Shown here: positions 25,875 to 34,400 of the stretch, in pieces
Position numbering within the stretch: position 1 is the stretch's first letter
Layout: every line of letters starts with the position of its first letter
Origin: Microbacterium sp. MAH-37
GTDB lineage: Bacteria; Actinomycetota; Actinomycetes; Actinomycetales; Microbacteriaceae
Direction: 5' to 3'
Assembly (NCBI RefSeq): GCF_009758255.1
Contig: NZ_WSEN01000009.1
Coordinates: 350,864-414,863, forward strand
Length of the DNA: 64,000 nt
Notes under the pieces: model-generated
What the model was told of the DNA's origin: nothing
The model's database searches: none
Seen by the model: the letters and a program-made list of their open reading frames with translations, nothing else
Position numbers and translations under genes: made by a program

Positions 25875-26741
25875 TCATCCCCGCCGCGCCCGCGCCGACC
25901 AGCGGCCGCGATGCTTCGCGACGTCGATCGGATGCCGGAACGCGCGCGTGATCGTGTCGGTGGTCAGCACCTGGTCGACCGCTCCCGCCGCGACCACCGC
26001 GCCGTCGGAGATGACCAGGGCGTGCGTGGTCGTCTCCGGCAGCTCCTCGAGGTGATGCGTCACCAGGATGCTGGTCATCTCCGGATCGTGCCGGACGAGT
26101 CCGTCCACGGTCTCGAGGAACTGCTCCCTGGCGGCGACGTCGAGTCCGGTCGTCGGCTCGTCGAGCAGCAGCAGGTCGGGCCGGATCACGAGCGCGCGGG
26201 CGATCAGCACCCGGCCCCGCTCACCCTGCGACATCGTGAACCAGTTCGCCTCTCGACGGGCGCCGAGCCCTACGACGTCGAGCATCGCCTGTGCGCGCTC
26301 CACCTCGTCGCCCTGCGGCACCCAGCGCATCGGCGTCTCCACCGTCCCGGTGATGCCGGTGAGCACCACCTCGGTCGCCGACAGCGGCGAGTCCAGCGGA
26401 TGCCGCGGATTCACGTGCCCGATCCGCCGGCGCAGCGCCTGCAGGTCGACTCGGCCGATCCTGCTGCCCAGCACGTCGACGGTCCCCTCGCTCGGATGCG
26501 TCAGCGCCCCGCAGAACCCCAGGATCGTGCTCTTGCCCGCGCCGTTCGGCCCGAGCAGCGCCCATCTCTCGCCCGCCTGCACGCGGAAGGTGATGTCGCG
26601 GAGGATCGCACGACCGCCGCGGCGGAAGTGCACGTCACGCAGCTCGAGGACGGGAGAAGCCGCGGATGCGGATTCGAAGGTCGGCTTCGTCATGGATACC
26701 GGTTGCGCCGCCGTCGCCACCAACGGGTCGGCCGCCGTCAT
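25875..26741 (-). CDS. Stand-alone ABC transporter ATP-binding protein
   Basis: 288-aa cytosolic ATPase subunit with Walker A LLGPNGAGKST, signature FTMSQGERGR (in place of LSGGQ), Walker B LLLLDEPTTGLD and the switch histidine in VTHHLEEL. No permease or binding protein is next to it, so its partner is elsewhere or it works outside transport. The family resemblance is to molybdate/iron-type ATPases with the MSQGE signature, which is tentative. The ATG at 26741 overlaps the stop of the GntR gene by 4 nt; a second ATG 48 nt in is possible. Confidence 0.8.
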   Translation of the reverse strand: MTAADPLVATAAQPVSMTKPTFESASAASPVLELRDVHFRRGGRAILRDITFRVQAGERWALLGPNGAGKSTILGFCGALTHPSEGTVDVLGSRIGRVDLQALRRRIGHVNPRHPLDSPLSATEVVLTGITGTVETPMRWVPQGDEVERAQAMLDVVGLGARREANWFTMSQGERGRVLIARALVIRPDLLLLDEPTTGLDVAAREQFLETVDGLVRHDPEMTSILVTHHLEELPETTTHALVISDGAVVAAGAVDQVLTTDTITRAFRHPIDVAKHRGRWSARARRG

Positions 26742-27433
26742 GCCAGCGCCTCGGCCAGACCGGCCAGATGAGCGCGGCTGAGAGCCGCCGCGGCATCCGC
26801 GTCGCCGCCCGCGACCGCTTCCACGAGCAGCGCGTGCGCGTCGTGGTCCGGCGCGTCTCCGTAGGAGGACCGCATCCTCAGCATGTCCGTCATCGCCATG
26901 CGGAGGCGCGGTGTGAGAGTGTCGAACAACTCGGTGAGCACCGGATTGTGCGCGGCCACGACGATCGCCCTGTGCAGCGCAAGATCGGCATCCACGTGCG
27001 CCTCGATCATCGCCCGCGGGCTCCCGTCGCCCTCCTGCGGGCGGGAGAGATCCCTGGCCGACAGCGCGCGGCGCAGCACGCGCACATCCGCCGGGGTGCG
27101 CCGACGCGCGGCGAGCGCGGCGGCCTCGCTCTCGATCGCCGTGCGCGTCTCGATGACCGCGAGGATGTCGGCGCGGCGGAGCACCTCGTCCCAGTCGTCA
27201 CGCGGCTCGAGCGCCGAGACGAACACGCCCGCGCCCTGCCGGGTCACGAGCACGCCCCGGCCCGCGAGCTGACGGATCGCCTCGCGAACCGTGGAGCGCC
27301 CGACGCCGAGCTGCGGCGCCAGGGTCGTCTCGCCTGGCAGCCGCTCGCCGAGCGCCCATTCCCCGGCCCCGATGCGCTCGAGCAGCAGCTGCGCCGCCCG
27401 TTCGGCCAACGTCTCCCGCACCACTTGCGCCAT
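26738..27433 (-). CDS. GntR-family transcriptional regulator (FadR/FCD type)
   Basis: 231-aa regulator with an N-terminal winged helix (GERLPGETTLAPQLGVGRST, VREAIRQLAGRG) and a C-terminal all-helical FCD ligand domain whose histidines (DADLALHRAIV, DHDAHALL) fit the usual metal/carboxylate pocket. FCD regulators sense small organic acids. The ATG at 27433 has AGAGAGG upstream; the longer open frame reaches through the leuA leader and is not credible. It is divergent from leuA and coupled to the ABC ATPase, so either may be its target. Confidence 0.85.
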   Translation of the reverse strand: MAQVVRETLAERAAQLLLERIGAGEWALGERLPGETTLAPQLGVGRSTVREAIRQLAGRGVLVTRQGAGVFVSALEPRDDWDEVLRRADILAVIETRTAIESEAAALAARRRTPADVRVLRRALSARDLSRPQEGDGSPRAMIEAHVDADLALHRAIVVAAHNPVLTELFDTLTPRLRMAMTDMLRMRSSYGDAPDHDAHALLVEAVAGGDADAAAALSRAHLAGLAEALA

Positions 27434-27468
27434 AAACCAAACCTCTCTGCTTGTCTGAGGAGTTGTGT

Positions 27469-27474
27469 TACAGT
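27469..27474 (+). promoter_or_regulatory. -10 element (TACAGT) for the leuA leader transcript
   Basis: TACAGT ends 6 nt before the ATG of the leader peptide, so the leader message is leaderless and its first codon is the start of the RNA. Confidence 0.55.
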
Positions 27475-27480
27475 CTAGCC

Positions 27481-27528
27481 ATGCTTCCCCAGGGATCCCT
27501 TCTCCTTCACCGCCACGGCGGGGCCTGA
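27481..27528 (+). CDS. leuL: Leucine-rich leader peptide of leuA (attenuator)
   Basis: A 15-codon reading frame, MLPQGSLLLHRHGGA, upstream of leuA. Four of its codons are Leu, three in a row (codons 7-9), and they are CTT or CTC; CTT is rare in this GC-rich genome, which would make translation sensitive to charged tRNA-Leu. The frame opens 6 nt after a -10 box and its stop lies in the loop of the following hairpin. Leucine leaders before leuA are a known regulatory class in actinobacteria. Confidence 0.7.
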   Translation: MLPQGSLLLHRHGGA

Positions 27529-27583
27529 CACGACCGGCTCCCCCGCCGTGGGGGTTCGTCGTCGCCGGTCGACAGCATCGACC
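27513..27583 (+). promoter_or_regulatory. leuA attenuator: competing RNA hairpins
   Basis: Stem 1 pairs CCACGGCGGGG (27513-27523) with CCCCGCCGTGG (27541-27551). Its loop contains CGACCGGC (27531-27538), which can instead pair with GCCGGTCG (27564-27571). That pairing excludes a third hairpin, GGTCGA-CAGCA-TCGACC (27567-27583), which lies just before the leuA ribosome site. A ribosome stalled at the leader Leu codons would cover the 5' arm of stem 1. Which state is ON was not derived experimentally; the structures are read by eye. Confidence 0.55.
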
Positions 27584-27597
27584 GAAGGAAGAGATCC

Positions 27598-29016
27598 ATG
27601 AGCACGTTCCCCACTCTGTCCACACCGTCCGGACCGATCCCGCACGGCGCACCGCACTGGAATCCCCAGCGGCACTCGCAGATGCCGGCGCACCGCTATC
27701 GCGATGTCTTCTCCCGCGTCGACGTGCCCCTGCAGGACCGCCTGTGGCCGTCGACCCGGTTCACCGTCGCGCCGCTCTGGGTGCCGGTCGATCTGCGTGA
27801 CGGCAACCAGGCTCTCGCCGAGCCGATGGATCCGGCGCGCAAGCGCCGCTTCTTCGAGCTCCTCGTCGCGATGGGGTACAAGGAGATCGAGGTCGGATAT
27901 CCCTCGGCATCGCAGACCGACTTCGACTTCGTGCGCCTGATCGCAGAGACGGACATCGCCCCGGACGACGTGACGATCGTCGTCTTCACCCCGGCACGAC
28001 GCGACCTCATCGAGCGGACGGTCGCCTCGATCGCCGGCATCCGGAACCCCGTCGTCATCCACCTCTACACCGCGACGGCGCCGATCTGGCGAGACGTCGT
28101 GCTCGGACGGGACAGGAGCGAATTGCGCGAACTGATCCTGGCCGGCGGGCGCGACGTGCTGCGCCTGGCGGGAGACCTGCCGAACGTGCGGTTCGAGTTC
28201 TCCCCCGAGGTGTTCAACCAGACCGAACCGGACTTCGCGCTGGAGATCTGCAATGCCATGACGGGGCTCTGGGACGCCTCCCCCGACCGGCCGGCCATCC
28301 TCAATCTGCCGGCCACGGTCGAGATCGCGACCCCGAACGTGTACGCCGACCAGATCGAGTACATGCACCGCCATCTCGCACGCCGAGAGGCCGTCATCCT
28401 CTCCGTCCATCCGCACAACGACCGCGGGACGGGCGTCGCGTGCGCCGAACTGGCCGTCCTCGCCGGCGCGCAGCGCGTCGAGGGGTGCGTCTTCGGCAAC
28501 GGCGAGCGCACCGGGAACGTCGATCTCGCCACCCTCGCGCTGAACCTGCATGCGCAGGGCGTCGACCCGATGATCGACTTCTCCGACATCGACGAGATCC
28601 GCCGCACGGTCGAGCACTGCAACCGCATCGAAGTGCACCCGCGGCACCCCTACGTCGGCTCGCTGGTGCACACCGCCTTCAGCGGCACGCACCAGGACGC
28701 GATCCGGAAGGGCCTCGCCGAGCATCGTGCCCGAGCCGCGGCCGAGGGCCGCGACGAGCGCGAGATCTCCTGGAAGGTGCCGTACCTGCCGATCGACCCG
28801 GCCGACATCGGACGCGGCTACGAGGAGGTCATCCGGGTCAACTCCCAGTCCGGGAAAGGCGGCGTCGCGCACCTGCTCGAGAGCGCCTACGGCATCGTGC
28901 TGACCAGGGACGAGCAGATCGAGATCGCACGACGGGTGCAGCGCCACACCGATGAAACCGGCCGGGAGGTGACCGCCGAGGAGGTGCTCCGGATGCTGCG
29001 CGCGTCCGCCGCCTGA
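27598..29016 (+). CDS. leuA: 2-isopropylmalate synthase lacking the C-terminal regulatory domain
   Basis: Condenses acetyl-CoA with 2-oxoisovalerate, the committed step to leucine. The 472-aa protein has the TIM-barrel catalytic motifs [10 protein letters not shown] and [17 protein letters not shown], then the two accessory subdomains, ending at [17 protein letters not shown]. Typical actinobacterial LeuA continues with about 150 residues of leucine-binding regulatory domain; that part is absent and an intact stop is present, so feedback inhibition at the enzyme is probably lost or weak. The ATG has GAAGGAAGAG upstream. Control may rest on the leader attenuator. The convergent ankyrin gene ends 7 nt away. 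Confidence 0.9.
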   Translation: MSTFPTLSTPSGPIPHGAPHWNPQRHSQMPAHRYRDVFSRVDVPLQDRLWPSTRFTVAPLWVPVDLRDGNQALAEPMDPARKRRFFELLVAMGYKEIEVGYPSASQTDFDFVRLIAETDIAPDDVTIVVFTPARRDLIERTVASIAGIRNPVVIHLYTATAPIWRDVVLGRDRSELRELILAGGRDVLRLAGDLPNVRFEFSPEVFNQTEPDFALEICNAMTGLWDASPDRPAILNLPATVEIATPNVYADQIEYMHRHLARREAVILSVHPHNDRGTGVACAELAVLAGAQRVEGCVFGNGERTGNVDLATLALNLHAQGVDPMIDFSDIDEIRRTVEHCNRIEVHPRHPYVGSLVHTAFSGTHQDAIRKGLAEHRARAAAEGRDEREISWKVPYLPIDPADIGRGYEEVIRVNSQSGKGGVAHLLESAYGIVLTRDEQIEIARRVQRHTDETGREVTAEEVLRMLRASAA

Positions 29017-29023
29017 GCAGCGA

Positions 29024-30253
29024 TCAGCCGCCGAGGATCGCCACGATCTCGCCGAACCCCAGCCGGCGGGCGTTGTCGAGCGCCGTGCGCCCCTGGGCGT
29101 CGCGGATGCCGGGATCGGCGCCGGCCGCGAGCAGCGTCTTCACGATCCGCTGTGCGTTCCCGTCGCCGCCGCCGAAGACGACGGCCTCCTGGATCGCGGT
29201 CCATCCGTTGGTGTTCACGTGGTTCAGATCGATGTCCAGCTGCACCACACGATCGATGTAGTCGGCGTGCCCGCGCTCGGCGGCCGGGTTCGCCGGCGTC
29301 CCTCCGCGGCGGTTGAGGATCGCGAGATCGGGCTCGCCCGGCAGCAGCGCCTCCAGCATCCGCACACTGCCGGTCACGCCCGTCATCACCCACGGGGTGT
29401 CCTTGCGGTGGTCGAACGCGTCGGGGTCGGCGCCCAGCGCGACGAGCAGCTGCGCGACCTCGACCCGGTCGGCCATCACCGCGTGCATCAGCGGCGTGCG
29501 CTGCAGCTCGGCATCGCGCGCCTCGAGGTCGGCGCCTGCGCGGAGCGCCAGCATCGCGGCATCCGCATCGCCGTCGTCCGCGGCGGCCAGCAGCGCGGTA
29601 TCGGGGTCGGCTGGGGCCGCACCGTCCGCAGCCGCCTCGAGGATCGAGCGGGTGCCGTCCAGCCCCTGCTGCTCGGCCATCTGCAGCGGCGTGCGCCCTT
29701 CGGTGCCGGACGGCCGGTCGAGCTCCGCGCCGCCGGCGACGAGTGCGCGGACGGTCAGGTGGTAGGTCTCGCTGTCCTGTCCGAAGATCACGGCCTCGTG
29801 GATCGCCTGATACCCGATCCGGTTCACGTGGTCACGATCGATGCCTGCCTGCAGCAGCTGCCCGACGATGTACCCGTGGCCGCGCTCGGCCGCCCGGATC
29901 AGGCCCGTGCCGTTCCAGCTGTCCTTGTCGTCGATCAGCGCCTCGTTCGCGAGCGCGAGCCGCAGCAGGTCGAGATACCCCTCGCTGGTCGACACGAGAT
30001 ATGCCGACTGCGCGGTGTCGTCCTTCGCGTTCACATCGGCGCCCTGCGCGACGAGTTCCGTCGCTGCAGTGACGTCGTTCTGCCAGGCGGCGTCGCGCAG
30101 TGCAGCATCCAGCAGGTCCTGCGCGCTCGGCGTCGGCGCGGACGACGAGGGCGGATGCCGCGGTGCGGCGGCCGGCGCGCACGCGGCGAGGGCGGATGCC
30201 GCGGCGACGGCGAGGCCGGTGACGGCGAGGACTCTGCGCGCGAGATGACGCAT
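29024..30253 (-). CDS. Ankyrin-repeat lipoprotein with internal duplication
   Basis: 409-aa exported protein: signal peptide with lipobox (ALAAC, Cys at about 25), a Pro/Ser-rich linker, then ankyrin repeats to the end. The chain looks like two copies of a block of about 170 residues: DHVNRIGYQAIHEAVIFG in the first half matches NHVNTNGWTAIQEAVVFGG in the second, and each is followed by an AGGAELD or AAGADPG repeat. Ankyrin repeats bind protein partners; the partner outside the membrane is unknown. No gene nearby suggests a role. Confidence 0.8.
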   Translation of the reverse strand: MRHLARRVLAVTGLAVAAASALAACAPAAAPRHPPSSSAPTPSAQDLLDAALRDAAWQNDVTAATELVAQGADVNAKDDTAQSAYLVSTSEGYLDLLRLALANEALIDDKDSWNGTGLIRAAERGHGYIVGQLLQAGIDRDHVNRIGYQAIHEAVIFGQDSETYHLTVRALVAGGAELDRPSGTEGRTPLQMAEQQGLDGTRSILEAAADGAAPADPDTALLAAADDGDADAAMLALRAGADLEARDAELQRTPLMHAVMADRVEVAQLLVALGADPDAFDHRKDTPWVMTGVTGSVRMLEALLPGEPDLAILNRRGGTPANPAAERGHADYIDRVVQLDIDLNHVNTNGWTAIQEAVVFGGGDGNAQRIVKTLLAAGADPGIRDAQGRTALDNARRLGFGEIVAILGG

Positions 30254-30379
30254 GGGGGCTCCTGACGGGGACGGGACGTCCAGTCTCCCGTCACGCCTCG
30301 GCCCACGACATCGGCCGACAGGATCGACCGGCTCAGCCGATCAGATGATGCGCCGGAGGCCGTGATCGCTCCGGCGAGC

Positions 30380-30538
30380 TCACCAGTGCCGGTCCCGGGG
30401 CTCGGCCGGACGCTTGTCCGCGCCTCCCCAGCGCTCCGCCTCGGCCTTCGCAGCGGCGACCGCGGCGTCGGCCTCGCGCAGCGCCTCCTCGGCATCGGCC
30501 GCGCGATCCGCGTCGCTGCGCTCGTCCTTCATCTCCAT
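30380..30538 (-). CDS. Small charged coiled-coil-like protein
   Basis: A 52-aa frame, MEMKDERSDADRAADAEE onwards, strongly charged and Ala/Glu-rich through the middle (ALREADAAVAAAKAEAERW) so probably one helix, ending PRDRHW. No known family. The ATG at 30538 lies 6 nt after a TACTCT element, the same start architecture as many genes here, and codon positions show the expected GC bias, so I take it as real. Downstream towards the ankyrin gene a GACGGGA/TCCCGTC hairpin (30270-30292) could end its transcript. Confidence 0.6.
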   Translation of the reverse strand: MEMKDERSDADRAADAEEALREADAAVAAAKAEAERWGGADKRPAEPRDRHW

Positions 30539-30544
30539 GTCTCC

Positions 30545-30550
30545 AGAGTA
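30545..30550 (-). promoter_or_regulatory. -10 element (TACTCT) for the 52-aa gene
   Basis: TACTCT on the minus strand ends 6 nt before the ATG at 30538. Confidence 0.5.
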
Positions 30551-30666
30551 GAACGCCCCCGCATGCCCACGGCGGTTTCACCCGATCGGGATGAATGGCG
30601 CACGCGCGGCGACCGGCGCACGATACTCTCCTGCTAACGTCACACCGACGATTCAGGAGGTCCCCG

Positions 30667-32319
30667 GTGCAACGCCCCCTTGCCGGACTCACCCGCAAGA
30701 ACTTCGCCCGTGAAGTCCTCGCCGGGGTCACCCTCATCGCCATCGCGATCCCCCTGAACATCGGGTACGCGCAGATCGCGGGTCTCCCGGCGACCGCGGG
30801 GCTCTACGCCCTCGTCGTGCCCACCATCGTCTGGGCGCTGATCGTCTCGAGCCGTCAGCTGGTCGCCTCGCCGGATGCCGCGGCCGCCGCCCTGGTCGCG
30901 TCGTCGATCGGCGGGCTCGCCACCGCGGGATCGCAGAACTACCTGGTCATGGCGATGGCGCAGGCCGTCATCTGCGGCGTCATGCTCATGCTGATGTCGG
31001 TGTTCAAGCTCGGCTTCCTGGCGAACTTCCTCTCCAAGCCGATCCTGGTCGGCTTCGTCGGCGGACTGGCGCTCGACATCCTGGTCTCGCAGATCGCCAA
31101 GATGCTCGGCGTGAAGATCGACTCCGGTGGCGAGTTCGTCGAGAAGCTCACCGGACTCGTGCAGGGACTGGGCACCGTCAATGTGTGGTCGCTGCTCATC
31201 TCGGTCTGCGGTGTGCTCATCCTGCTGCTCGGCCGGCGGATCGCCCCGGTCGTGCCCTGGGCACTCGTCGTGATGGTGGTCGCCACGGTCGTGGTGCTCC
31301 TCACGCACGCCGACAAGGCGGGGGTCTCCGTGCTCGGCGAGGTGCCGGCAGGTCCGCCGACCCTCACCTGGCCGATCCTCGACTGGAGCACCTGGTTCGC
31401 GCTGATCCCGTCCGCGATCGCCCTGACCATGGTCACCGTGGCCGAGGGCCTGCTCGTCTCCCGGTCGTACGGCGAGAAGCGCGGCTACTCGACCAGCCCC
31501 AACCGCGACCTGCTCGCCTTCGGCGCCGCGAACGTCGCCGCCGGCGCGAGCGGCTCGTTCATGATGGGCTCCTCCACCAGCCGCACCGCGGCGATGGATC
31601 AGGCCGGCTCCCGCACCCAGCTCCCGTCGCTGGTGCTCGCCGTCGGCACCCTGCTCCTGCTGCTCTTCGGCACAGCGCTGCTGGCCGACATCCCGAGCCC
31701 GGCCATCGGCGCCATCGTCGGCGTCGCGGTGCTGCCGCTGCTGGGCGTCAAGGAGTTCCGCCAGCTCTGGGCGACCGACCGGTTCGAGTTCACCATCGGC
31801 GCCGTCTGCTTCCTGGTCACCCTGTTCGTCGGGTCGATCCCCGGCATCGTGGTCGCCTTCGTGCTCGCGCTGATCAACATGGCCAAGCGCGCGGCCGCCC
31901 CGGCGATCGACGTGCTCAAGGTCGACGACCAGGTCTCGCGGTCGCTGCTGGACGAGGCGCCCGAGGGCACCGTCACCGCGCCGGGCGTGGTCGTGGTCCG
32001 GATGGCCGCTCCGTTGTTCTTCGCCAACGGCTCCGTGTTCAGTGATGCCGTCAAGAAGGCCGTCACGTCGGCGGATGACGCAGGCAACGGACCGGTGAAG
32101 CACGTCGTGCTCGACATGGAGGCCGTCACCGACGTCGACGTCACGGGCGCCGAGGCGTTCGAGTCGTTGCAGGGCTGGCTCGAGCAGCAGCAGGTGTCGC
32201 TGTCGTTCAGCCGGATGCGGCCGCAGACCCACGACCGGCTCGTGAAGCTCGGCCTGCTCGGCGATCACGACACGTACCCGACCAACCGCGCCGCGGTCAC
32301 GGCGCTGGCCGGCAGCTGA
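30667..32319 (+). CDS. SulP-family anion transporter with STAS domain
   Basis: 550-aa inner-membrane transporter of the SLC26/SulP family: about 12-14 hydrophobic helices, starting with LTRKNFAREVLAGVTLIAIAIPLNIGYAQIAGLP-type sequence of helix 1, and a C-terminal STAS domain (about residues 430-550; VVRMAAPLFFANGSVFSD, LDMEAVTDVDVTGAEAFESL). Members carry sulfate, bicarbonate or other anions; the substrate is not decided. The GTG at 30667 has AGGAGG 6 nt upstream. It starts a run of same-strand genes for small membrane proteins. Confidence 0.9.
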   Translation: MQRPLAGLTRKNFAREVLAGVTLIAIAIPLNIGYAQIAGLPATAGLYALVVPTIVWALIVSSRQLVASPDAAAAALVASSIGGLATAGSQNYLVMAMAQAVICGVMLMLMSVFKLGFLANFLSKPILVGFVGGLALDILVSQIAKMLGVKIDSGGEFVEKLTGLVQGLGTVNVWSLLISVCGVLILLLGRRIAPVVPWALVVMVVATVVVLLTHADKAGVSVLGEVPAGPPTLTWPILDWSTWFALIPSAIALTMVTVAEGLLVSRSYGEKRGYSTSPNRDLLAFGAANVAAGASGSFMMGSSTSRTAAMDQAGSRTQLPSLVLAVGTLLLLLFGTALLADIPSPAIGAIVGVAVLPLLGVKEFRQLWATDRFEFTIGAVCFLVTLFVGSIPGIVVAFVLALINMAKRAAAPAIDVLKVDDQVSRSLLDEAPEGTVTAPGVVVVRMAAPLFFANGSVFSDAVKKAVTSADDAGNGPVKHVVLDMEAVTDVDVTGAEAFESLQGWLEQQQVSLSFSRMRPQTHDRLVKLGLLGDHDTYPTNRAAVTALAGS

Positions 32320-32330
32320 AAGGACACGAC

Positions 32331-33002
32331 ATGGGTTCCGTCATCGGCGACATCCTCCCCCTCGCGATCGGTGTGGCAGTCAGCCCGATCCCGATCATCG
32401 CCGCGATCCTGATGCTGCTCTCGCCGAAGGCCCGCACGACCAGCGTCGGGTTCCTGCTCGGCTGGGTCGTGGGCATCGCCCTGGCCGTCACGATCTTCAC
32501 GCTGCTGTCCGCCGTGCTCCCGCAGGACGACGAAGGTGCGTCCAAGCCGATCCAGGGCGTCATCCAGATCGTCCTGGGTGCAGGGCTGCTCCTCCTCGCC
32601 GTCCGCCAGTGGCGCGGACGCCCCAAAGCCGGTGTCGAGCCGACAATGCCCGGCTGGATGAAGGCCATCGACACCATGAACTTCGGCAAGGCGGCGGGTC
32701 TGGCGCTGCTGCTCTCCGCCGTCAACCCGAAGAACCTGCTGCTCGCCGTGAGCGCGGGAGTGACGATCGGCTCAGCAGGACTCGCAGGCGGAGAGCAGAC
32801 CGCCGTGATCGTCATCTTCGTGCTCCTCGGCGCATCCACCGTGCTGATCCCCGTCGTCGGCTACCTGCTCGCCGCCGACCGCCTGCGCGAAACGCTCGAC
32901 AAAGTCCGGGAGTGGCTGGTGCAGGAGAACGCCGTCATCATGGCAGTATTGCTCCTTGTCATCGGTGTGAACCTCATCGGCAAGGGCATCGGCAGCTTCT
33001 GA
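32331..33002 (+). CDS. GAP-family six-helix membrane protein
   Basis: 223-aa polytopic protein with about six transmembrane helices in two triplets (DILPLAIGVAVSPIPIIAAI and SAVNPKNLLLAVSAGV, each with the Pro-containing re-entrant feature of LysE-like exporters). It matches the GAP/Sap-like family linked to glycopeptidolipid or lipid export in mycobacteria; the substrate here is unknown. It starts 11 nt after the SulP stop with AAAGGA upstream, so it is in the same operon. Confidence 0.8.
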   Translation: MGSVIGDILPLAIGVAVSPIPIIAAILMLLSPKARTTSVGFLLGWVVGIALAVTIFTLLSAVLPQDDEGASKPIQGVIQIVLGAGLLLLAVRQWRGRPKAGVEPTMPGWMKAIDTMNFGKAAGLALLLSAVNPKNLLLAVSAGVTIGSAGLAGGEQTAVIVIFVLLGASTVLIPVVGYLLAADRLRETLDKVREWLVQENAVIMAVLLLVIGVNLIGKGIGSF

Positions 33003-33045
33003 TTTCGGAACGACCGAACAACAACCTCAAACAGGGAGACAAACA

Positions 33046-33420
33046 ATGGGATTCTGGGATTTCTTCTGGTACATGATCTGGGCGTTCTTCTTCATCGCCT
33101 ACCTCATGGTGCTGTTCTCGATCATCGGGGACATCTTCCGCGACCGTAAGCTCAACGGCTGGCTCAAGGCGGTCTGGATCATCTTCCTGATCTTCGTGCC
33201 GTTCCTCACCGCGCTGGTCTACCTGATCGCGCGCGGCCAGGGCATGGCCGAGCGCAGTGCAGAGCAGGCGCAGCAGGCGAAGGACGCCACCGACGCCTAC
33301 ATCCGCAACACTGCGGGCAAGAGCGCTTCGGACGAGATCGCGGACGCGGCCAAGCTGCTCGCGGCCGGCACCATCACCACCGAGGAGTACGAGAAGCTGA
33401 AGGCCAAGGCCCTCGCCTGA
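33046..33420 (+). CDS. PLDc_N and SHOCT domain membrane protein
   Basis: 124-aa protein with two transmembrane helices (FWYMIWAFFFIAYLMVLFSI and AVWIIFLIFVPFLTALVYLIA) of the PLDc_N type, then a cytosolic linker and a C-terminal SHOCT motif (IADAAKLLAAGTITTEEYEK). SHOCT is a short helical module thought to mediate oligomerisation. AGGGAG precedes the ATG. It lies 43 nt after the GAP gene. Confidence 0.85.
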   Translation: MGFWDFFWYMIWAFFFIAYLMVLFSIIGDIFRDRKLNGWLKAVWIIFLIFVPFLTALVYLIARGQGMAERSAEQAQQAKDATDAYIRNTAGKSASDEIADAAKLLAAGTITTEEYEKLKAKALA

Positions 33421-33447
33421 TCGGCATCCTCCGATAGCAGTGCATCC

Positions 33448-33482
33448 GAAGGGGGTGTCGGACGGCGTCCGGCACCCCCTTC
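33448..33482 (+). terminator. Hairpin terminator after the PLDc_N-SHOCT gene
   Basis: GAAGGGGGTG pairs with CACCCCCTTC with further inner pairing, followed by a short T-containing stretch before the next ribosome site. Confidence 0.7.
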
Positions 33483-33500
33483 TGTCGAAAGGAAGAAAGC

Positions 33501-33935
33501 GTGACTGAATTCCGTTACGGTCCCCTCGAGTACACGCTCGTGGGATTCGAAGGCGAAAAGCCGGATGCGTCGGTGATCGACGCTCTCACCGAGATGCTCA
33601 GCACCGGTCTGGTGCGCCTGGTCGATTTCCTGCTGATCTCGAAATCCGACGCCGGCGATGTGACCGTCGTCGAGGTCGAGGACGACCCGGACGGTCTGGA
33701 TCTCGGTGACCTCGCCCTGGCCGCCTCCGGCATCACCGGCGAGGAGGACATCGCCGAGTTCGCCGAGCTGGTGCCGCCGGGCACCTCCGCCGCGCTGGTC
33801 GCGCTGGAGATGACCTACCAGCGCGAGCTGGCACGCCGCTTCGCGGCATCCGGAGGAGTCGTGCTGCGGCACGAGCGCATCCCCGCGCCCGTCGTGAACG
33901 CGCTCATCGACCACATCGAGAACGAAGGAGCCTGA
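33501..33935 (+). CDS. DUF6325-family protein
   Basis: 144-aa cytosolic protein matching DUF6325: starts with GPLEYTLVGFEG, then alternating strands and helices with LVDFLLISKSDAGDVTVVEVED and LVPPGTSAALVALEMTYQ. Family genes are often followed by a SHOCT gene, as here, and are otherwise uncharacterised. The GTG start has GAAAGGAAG upstream. Confidence 0.75.
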   Translation: MTEFRYGPLEYTLVGFEGEKPDASVIDALTEMLSTGLVRLVDFLLISKSDAGDVTVVEVEDDPDGLDLGDLALAASGITGEEDIAEFAELVPPGTSAALVALEMTYQRELARRFAASGGVVLRHERIPAPVVNALIDHIENEGA

Positions 33936-33936
33936 C

Positions 33937-34299
33937 ATGCCGATGTTCCGCAGGATCGGACGCCCCGGCCTGGTCGGCCTCGCCGCCCGCACCGCCGTCG
34001 TCGCCGGCACCGCCGGTGCCGTGACCGGCGCGATGGCCAACCACCAGCAGCGCAAGGCGCAGGAGCAGTACGAGCAGGAGCAGTACGAGGCCGCTCAGCA
34101 GCAGGCGCAGGTGGATGCTGCGGCCCAGGCCGCCGCCGCGCAGTACGCGGCTCCGGTCCCCGCCGCGCCGGCTGCCCCCGCGGCTCCCGCCGGCGGCACC
34201 GACGTCGTCGCCGAGCTGCAGAAGCTCGCGACCCTCAAGCAGCAGGGTCTGCTCAGCGACGCGGAGTTCGACGCCGCCAAGGCGAAGCTGCTCGGCTAG
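33937..34299 (+). CDS. SHOCT-domain protein, partner of DUF6325
   Basis: 120-aa protein: a short Ala/Gly-rich hydrophobic N-terminal segment, a Gln/Glu/Ala-rich helical stretch (QQRKAQEQYEQEQYEAAQQQ), an Ala/Pro linker, and a C-terminal SHOCT motif (ATLKQQGLLSDAEFDAAKAK). It starts one base after the DUF6325 stop, so the two are co-translated. Confidence 0.8.
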   Translation: MPMFRRIGRPGLVGLAARTAVVAGTAGAVTGAMANHQQRKAQEQYEQEQYEAAQQQAQVDAAAQAAAAQYAAPVPAAPAAPAAPAGGTDVVAELQKLATLKQQGLLSDAEFDAAKAKLLG

Positions 34300-34400
34300 G
34301 ACGAGACGATGATCCCTGGGGTGGAGAGGATGTGCTCGTGGGCCAGCTGATCGTCCAGCTCATCCCGACCGCCCTGGGGATCGCCTGAAAGACTGACGCC

